Shown: piece by piece, positions 6,068 through 9,181 of the stretch | Layout: each line of letters opens with the position of its first letter | Position numbering within the stretch: position 1 is the stretch's first letter | NCBI GenBank assembly: GCA_964374095.1 | Contig: CAYJXJ010000181.1 | Location: forward strand, 1-9,181 | Length of the DNA: 9,181 nucleotides | Source: CAYJXJ01 sp964374095 | GTDB taxonomy: Bacteria > Elusimicrobiota > Elusimicrobia > UBA1565 > UBA9628 | Reading direction: 5' to 3' | The notes under the pieces: generated by a model | Seen by the model: only the letters and a program-made list of their open reading frames with translations | Database searches by the model: none | Told to the model about the DNA's origin: nothing | Position numbers and translations under genes: made by a program

Positions 6068-6453
6068 CAGCGCCGGCCTCCGAGTATGGAGATGACCGTC
6101 TGCCGAAGCGTCTTGGGGTCGAAGGGCTTGTCGACATGGCCGGCGATGTTGGGCAGGCCCGCGAAGAGATCTTGGGTGGCGCCCTTGGCCGTGAGGACCA
6201 CGACCGGGATGCGCGCGGTGTTGGGATTGAGCGCCAGTCGTTTGGCGGTGCTGGGCCCGTCGAGCTGGGGCATCAACACGTCGAGGATCACGAGGTTGGG
6301 CAGTTCCGGGTTGCCGGGGGGTTCCACGCCCAGCGCGGCGAGGGCTTGGATGCCGTTGTAGGCCCCGGTGACGGCGTGGCCGTCCTTGACGAGCACGAAC
6401 GTGATCAACTCCACGACGTCCCGCTCGTCGTCGACGAGGAGTATCCGCGCCAT
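6067..6453 (-). CDS. Stand-alone response regulator receiver protein (first of a pair)
   Basis: This 128-residue CheY-like receiver has D8/D9, phosphoacceptor D58 (ILDVLMP), T88 (VLTAKG) and K109 (DKPF), and no DNA-binding or enzymatic output domain. It heads the minus-strand operon that continues through the second receiver, lysS and the SUI1 gene. The shared segment KDGHAV...ALGVEPP and the identical FDPKTLR near the end show that the two receivers came from a local duplication. The ATG at 6453 is preceded by TAGAAT at exactly 6 nt and by no Shine-Dalgarno sequence, which suggests a leaderless transcript. The partner kinase is not in the window. Confidence 0.9.
   Translation of the reverse strand: MARILLVDDERDVVELITFVLVKDGHAVTGAYNGIQALAALGVEPPGNPELPNLVILDVLMPQLDGPSTAKRLALNPNTARIPVVVLTAKGATQDLFAGLPNIAGHVDKPFDPKTLRQTVISILGGRR
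6077..6081 (-). promoter_or_regulatory. Shine-Dalgarno of the second receiver gene
   Basis: GGAGG on the minus strand, 9 nt before the ATG at 6067 and within the last codons of the first receiver. It supports that start and coupled translation. Confidence 0.55.
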
Positions 6454-6459
6454 CGCGGG

Positions 6460-6489
6460 ATTCTATGACACTGGGGCGGCGGTCCGCAA
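6460..6489 (-). promoter_or_regulatory. Candidate leaderless promoter of the receiver-lysS operon
   Basis: On the minus strand TTGCGG (6489-6484) is followed after 18 nt by TAGAAT (6465-6460; 5 of 6 to TATAAT). Only 6 nt separate the -10 from the ATG at 6453, so transcription would begin at or next to the start codon. Confidence 0.45.
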
Positions 6490-6555
6490 GGGGCTTGTCG
6501 CAGGGTCTTCAGCGGAACGGGCGGGCCACTGGGTGAAGTCGAAGCGCCCCCGCGC

Positions 6556-6584
6556 TTGACGCCGGCCGGAGTCTGCGCTACACT
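6556..6584 (+). promoter_or_regulatory. Promoter of the exported TPR-like gene
   Basis: TTGACG (6556-6561, 5 of 6 to consensus) and TACACT (6579-6584, 4 of 6) are separated by the ideal 17 nt. The ATG follows the -10 by 6 nt, so the mRNA is predicted to be leaderless. It is divergent from the receiver operon promoter; about 67 nt separate the two elements. Confidence 0.6.
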
Positions 6585-6590
6585 TCCTAC

Positions 6591-7538
6591 ATGAAGGTCC
6601 TGAGGATGGGGATCGCGGCGGCGATCGGCGTCGCGGCGGCATCGGGGCCGCTCGCGGCCTGGGATTGCGAAGGCAACGACGTCGCCGAGCGCGTCAGCCA
6701 GCTCGATGCCGCATGGGCCAGGCTGGATCATGACGCGATCACCGCCGATATCATGCGGCGGGCCACGCAGGCCGGAAAGCCGGACTGGGTCGGCCGCAAG
6801 GCCTGGAGGATCATTTTCCAGGGAAAGGCCTATGGCTTCGGAGTCGGGTCGAGCCGGGGAAACCGGGATCCGGAGAAGATGATCGCGGGGGCGGAGTCCT
6901 CGGCCCGCTCCCGGTTGGCGAAGATGATGGGGCGTGAGTCCGTGGGCGCGGCCGTCGTGGACTGGTATCGGGACGACGACGGGGCGCTTCATACCCTGGC
7001 GGCGGTCGAATTCGCCCTGGATTCCAACGTCACGGCGCTGTCCGATCGTCGGGAAGCGCCCCCGCTGGAGGCCGTTCCACCCGCTCCCGCGGCCGTCCCG
7101 GCTCCCGAGCGCGCGCCGGTCTCCTTCCCCGCGCGGGTTCGCGCTGAGACGGTGAGGGCCGTCGAACCCGTCCGTTCGCGCGAGTTCGCGGCGGCCCGGG
7201 AGGCGCTCGACGCCGCCCGGCGAAGCCTCGGCGAAAAGGATCCCGCTCTGGTGGGCCATTTCGAGCGGATGGGCTCCGTCGCCCTGCGGGACCTGGATTT
7301 CGACGCGGCGCGTGATGCCTATATCGACGGCGCCCGGCTGGCGCGCGAACTCGGCGTCAAAGGGGAGGCGCGGGCCAGGCTCTATGCCGGCCTGGGTTTT
7401 GCCATGGCCGAAAAGGGCCGATCCTCCTATGCCGTGAAATTCTTGACGCTGGCGTTGACGTCCGGGCCCCCTGAGGCGGACCGCCGCAGCATCGAGGAGA
7501 AGCTCGAGACGCTGCGGCGGACCGTTCCCCAGCCCTGA
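6591..7538 (+). CDS. Exported protein with LPP20-like region and TPR-like C-terminus
   Basis: This 315-residue protein has a signal peptide (MKVLRMGIAAAIGVAAASG, likely cut after PLAA near 23), so it acts outside the cytoplasm. Residues 70-145 (KAYGFGVGSSRGNRDPEKM, then AESSARSRLAKMMG) resemble the LPP20/FlgT-N-type fold, in which a GxG strand is followed by an alanine-rich AxxxARxxLA helix; this call rests on pattern only. A Pro/Ala-rich linker (about 156-185) leads to helical repeats at 197-310, where DFDAARDAYIDGARLAREL and GLGFAMAEKGRSSYAVKFL look like degenerate TPRs, usually protein-binding. No lipobox cysteine at the cleavage site. It is transcribed alone, divergent from the receiver operon and convergent with the fpg-side ORF (stops 7 nt apart). 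Exact function unknown. Confidence 0.75.
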   Translation: MKVLRMGIAAAIGVAAASGPLAAWDCEGNDVAERVSQLDAAWARLDHDAITADIMRRATQAGKPDWVGRKAWRIIFQGKAYGFGVGSSRGNRDPEKMIAGAESSARSRLAKMMGRESVGAAVVDWYRDDDGALHTLAAVEFALDSNVTALSDRREAPPLEAVPPAPAAVPAPERAPVSFPARVRAETVRAVEPVRSREFAAAREALDAARRSLGEKDPALVGHFERMGSVALRDLDFDAARDAYIDGARLARELGVKGEARARLYAGLGFAMAEKGRSSYAVKFLTLALTSGPPEADRRSIEEKLETLRRTVPQP

Positions 7539-7556
7539 TCCCTTACTTCTTCAGGG
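7533..7556. terminator. Possible hairpin between convergent genes
   Basis: CCCTGA (7533-7538) and TCAGGG (7551-7556) form a perfect 6-bp stem around a 12-nt loop, spanning the end of the plus-strand gene and the end of the minus-strand small ORF. There is no clear T-run on either side, so intrinsic termination is only a possibility. Confidence 0.25.
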
Positions 7557-7665
7557 TGATGACCTTGAGGCTCGCCCCGGCGCTGGTCGTCGGCGCGGTG
7601 ACCGGGATCGGGGGAGCGGTCGCGGGAGCGGTTTCCGAGGTCGCCTCGCCGGGCTCGACCAACAC
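7543..7665 (-). CDS. Possible small Pro/Ala/Thr-rich ORF downstream of fpg
   Basis: A minus-strand frame ends at TAA (7545-7543) with the sequence GASLKVITLKK and is open back to an in-frame TGA at 7767-7765, inside the fpg 3' end. It has no ATG; the usable starts are GTG at 7665 (40 residues, MLVEPGEATSETAPATAPP...) or TTG at 7662. Third codon positions are strongly G/C, and the frame stops only 4 nt from the convergent gene's stop, which favours real coding. The frame is +1 relative to fpg, so it could also be a C-terminal extension of Fpg reached by a frameshift (natural or a sequence error) near the fpg stop. No Shine-Dalgarno was seen and no family is recognised. Confidence 0.35.
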   Translation of the reverse strand: MLVEPGEATSETAPATAPPIPVTAPTTSAGASLKVITLKK

Positions 7666-7702
7666 CTGGGACGCGGGGAGGGCCCTCTTTGACGGAGCGG
7701 GT

Positions 7703-8485
7703 TTAACGCTGGCAGACGGGGCAGTACCGGGCGCGGCGGCCGCCGATGAGGCGGCGCGTCGCGGTCAGGGCGTGGCCGCAGCGGCCGACCTTCCGGCCGT
7801 AGACCGCGATCTCGTTCTGAAACCCGCCGGGCCGTCCCAGCGGGTCGAGGTAGGCTTCGTCGTCGAGGGTGCTGCCGCGCAATTCCACGGCGCGCGCGAG
7901 CACCTTCTTGATCGCGGCGACCAGCCGTTCACGCTCGTCGTGGGAGAGTCCTCCCGCGGCTCGTCCCGGCCGGATGCCGGCCTCGAAGAGGGCCTCGGTC
8001 GCGTAGATATTGCCCAACCCGGCGACGATTCCCTGGTCCAGGAGCATGGCCTTGACCGGGGCCTTGCGCCCGCGCAGCGCCCGGCGCAGGGTGGGGGCGT
8101 CGAAAGCCTCTTCGAGGGGTTCCGGTCCCATCTTCGCGGGGAGCTCGCAACCCACGCGGCCGAAGCGGCGGGAATCGTGCACCGATACCGTCCGGCCCTC
8201 CAGGACCAGGCGAAACCGCATGTGAGGGCCGGACCCGTTGAGCAACAGGCGGCCGGACATCCCCAGGTGGACAGTCAGAGTCCGGCCGCCTGTCAACTCC
8301 AGCAATAGGTACTTGCCGCGGCGGCGAACTCGTTCGACTGTCGTGCCGACTAGGCCGTTAATCGCATTCTTAGGCGGCGGCCGGTAGAAAGTCGTTCCCG
8401 GGACTTCAACCCCCGTGATCTTCAGCCCGACGAGCCTCTCCTGGAGGACCCGCCGGCCCGTCTCTACTTCGGGCAGTTCGGGGAT
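7703..8485 (-). CDS. mutM: Formamidopyrimidine-DNA glycosylase (Fpg/MutM)
   Basis: This 260-residue base-excision repair enzyme removes 8-oxoguanine and formamidopyrimidines and nicks the abasic site. The family N-terminus PELPEVETGRR is complete; the proline and glutamate after the initiator are the catalytic residues. Also seen: lysine in RRRGKYLLLEL (about K58), HLGMSGRLLL (73-82), DSRRFGR (104-110), DQGIVAGLGNIYATEALFEAGI with the conserved Asn, and the H2TH/zinc-finger end. The codon before the catalytic proline is ATC (8485-8483), preceded by GCC and by the TGA of the upstream gene in the same frame, so no ATG, GTG or TTG is available at the required place. The zinc finger reads CGHAL...YCPVCQR, with one cysteine and one histidine where two cysteines are usual. 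It follows moeB by 3 nt. Identity is secure; the start and the finger are odd. Confidence 0.88.
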   Translation of the reverse strand: MPELPEVETGRRVLQERLVGLKITGVEVPGTTFYRPPPKNAINGLVGTTVERVRRRGKYLLLELTGGRTLTVHLGMSGRLLLNGSGPHMRFRLVLEGRTVSVHDSRRFGRVGCELPAKMGPEPLEEAFDAPTLRRALRGRKAPVKAMLLDQGIVAGLGNIYATEALFEAGIRPGRAAGGLSHDERERLVAAIKKVLARAVELRGSTLDDEAYLDPLGRPGGFQNEIAVYGRKVGRCGHALTATRRLIGGRRARYCPVCQR

Positions 8486-8488
8486 GGC

Positions 8489-9181
8489 TCAGTACTGGGG
8501 CACCGAGGTGTCGATGCGCTCGGCCCAGGCGTTGATGCCGCCTTCCACGTTCACGGCCCGGTAGCCCTTGTCGATGAGGAGTTTGGCGGCCCGGGCGGAC
8601 CTGCCGCCCATTTTGCAGTGGACCACGATCTCCTGGGATTTGTCGAGTTCGCTCATCCGCTGGGCCACTTGGCCCAGCGGGATCAAAACCGAGCCGGAAA
8701 TGCGGCACAGGTCGAACTCATGCTGTTCCCGTACGTCAAGGAGTACGAACCGCTCCTTTCGGTCGAGCTTCGCCTTCAGCTCCTCCACCGTGATCTCCGG
8801 CAATGGCTTTTCCGTAGGCGCCTCCTTGAGGCCGCAAAAGGCCTCGTAGTCGATGAGCTTGGTGATCGTGGGATTCTTCCCGCAAGCGGAGCATCGCGGG
8901 TCCTTGCGGAGCTTGAGAGTCCGCCACTCCATGTCGAGCGCGTTGAAGAGGACGAGCTTGCCGATCAGGGGCCGGCCCAGGCCCAGGATGAGCTTGATGG
9001 TCTCGATGGCCTGGATGGTCCCGATCACGCCGGGAAGGACTCCCAGCACGCCCCCTTCGGCGCAGGAGGGCACCAGCCCCGGGGGGGGGCGGCTCGGGGT
9101 AAAGGCAGCGGGAGCCGGGACCGCGCGCGGCGTCGAAGACCGAGGCCTGGCCCTCGAAGCGGCCGATCGAGCCGTAGGCGT
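8489..9181 (-). pseudogene. moeB: MoeB/ThiF-type adenylyltransferase with C-terminal rhodanese domain (partial, one frameshift)
   Basis: The gene runs off the right edge, so only the C-terminal two-thirds or less is visible. MoeB/ThiF enzymes adenylate the C-terminus of ubiquitin-like sulfur carriers (MoaD, ThiS or similar); a fused rhodanese supplies persulfide sulfur, as in eukaryotic MOCS3. Visible parts: AYGSIGRFEGQASVFD and CLYPEPPPPG (9179 to about 9080), then VPSCAEGGVLGVLPGVIGT, the zinc knuckle CSACGKNPTI, and a rhodanese domain (LLDVREQHEF...) with active-site loop HCKMGGRSARAAK. The first part is in a different frame: one extra base in the run of 9 C followed by 4 G (9089-9077) breaks PPPPGLVPSCAEGG. 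All other coding is intact, so an assembly error is more likely than a real knockout. The 5' neighbour of the stop is fpg, 3 nt away. Confidence 0.85.

Noticed and set aside
5679..6137. N-terminal extension of the lysS frame upstream of 5678
   Set aside because: It overlaps the receiver gene in another frame and gives Arg/Pro/His-rich nonsense; the GTG at the receiver stop fits the LysS N-terminus.
6405..7259. Minus-strand 284-codon frame opposite the exported TPR-like gene
   Set aside because: The plus-strand gene has a promoter, a signal peptide and coherent domains; the minus frame is Pro/Arg/Gly-rich with none.
7556..8308. Plus-strand 250-codon frame opposite fpg
   Set aside because: It is antisense to Fpg, which is identified by catalytic motifs.
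8485..8489. Stop-codon readthrough making a MoeB-rhodanese-Fpg fusion
   Set aside because: The frames are the same and only TGA-GCC separates them, but Fpg needs a free N-terminal proline for catalysis, so a fusion would be inactive.

Overview
The window is high-GC bacterial DNA from a Gram-negative (diderm) organism. It encodes a LolC/LolD-type lipoprotein exporter and proteins with signal peptides. The chain lysS followed by lolC and lolD, and a pilin-like domain of a distinctive kind (KGNVGALRSALSIYYGD ... HTDTKGSVW), remind me of Elusimicrobiota. That assignment is from memory of the family and is not proved here. Genes are packed tightly, often with 1-8 nt overlaps, and no tRNA, rRNA or CRISPR array was seen.

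Layout. (1) Positions 1-535: a minus-strand 48-codon stump of a polysaccharide deacetylase (27-173), overlapped at its start by a DUF4404-like gene (170-502). (2) 533-2465: lolD and lolC on the minus strand, overlapping by 8 nt. (3) 2466-3820: a plus-strand two-gene cassette that breaks the minus-strand run. It encodes a secreted protein of unknown function and a membrane protein ending in a pilin-like domain, and it is bracketed by two copies of a 17-bp palindromic repeat. (4) 3821-6453: a minus-strand operon in the order receiver protein, receiver protein, lysS, SUI1/YciH-type factor. (5) 6591-7538: a divergent plus-strand gene for an exported protein with an LPP20-like domain and TPR-like helices. 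(6) 7543-9181: minus-strand genes for a MoeB/ThiF-rhodanese sulfurtransferase (runs off the right edge, one frameshift), Fpg/MutM glycosylase, and a possible small Pro/Ala/Thr-rich ORF.

Functionally most of the window is housekeeping: lipoprotein sorting, lysyl-tRNA synthesis, initiation-factor-like activity, sulfur-carrier activation and 8-oxoguanine repair. The less ordinary parts are the repeat-bracketed cassette with its pilin ectodomain on a multi-pass membrane protein; an fpg gene whose only well-placed initiation codon is ATC; an fpg zinc finger with altered ligands; a homopolymer frameshift in moeB; and three transcription-unit starts with a -10-like hexamer exactly 6 nt before the initiation codon, which suggests leaderless mRNAs. 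I did not find a convincing new multi-gene defence or biosynthetic system.
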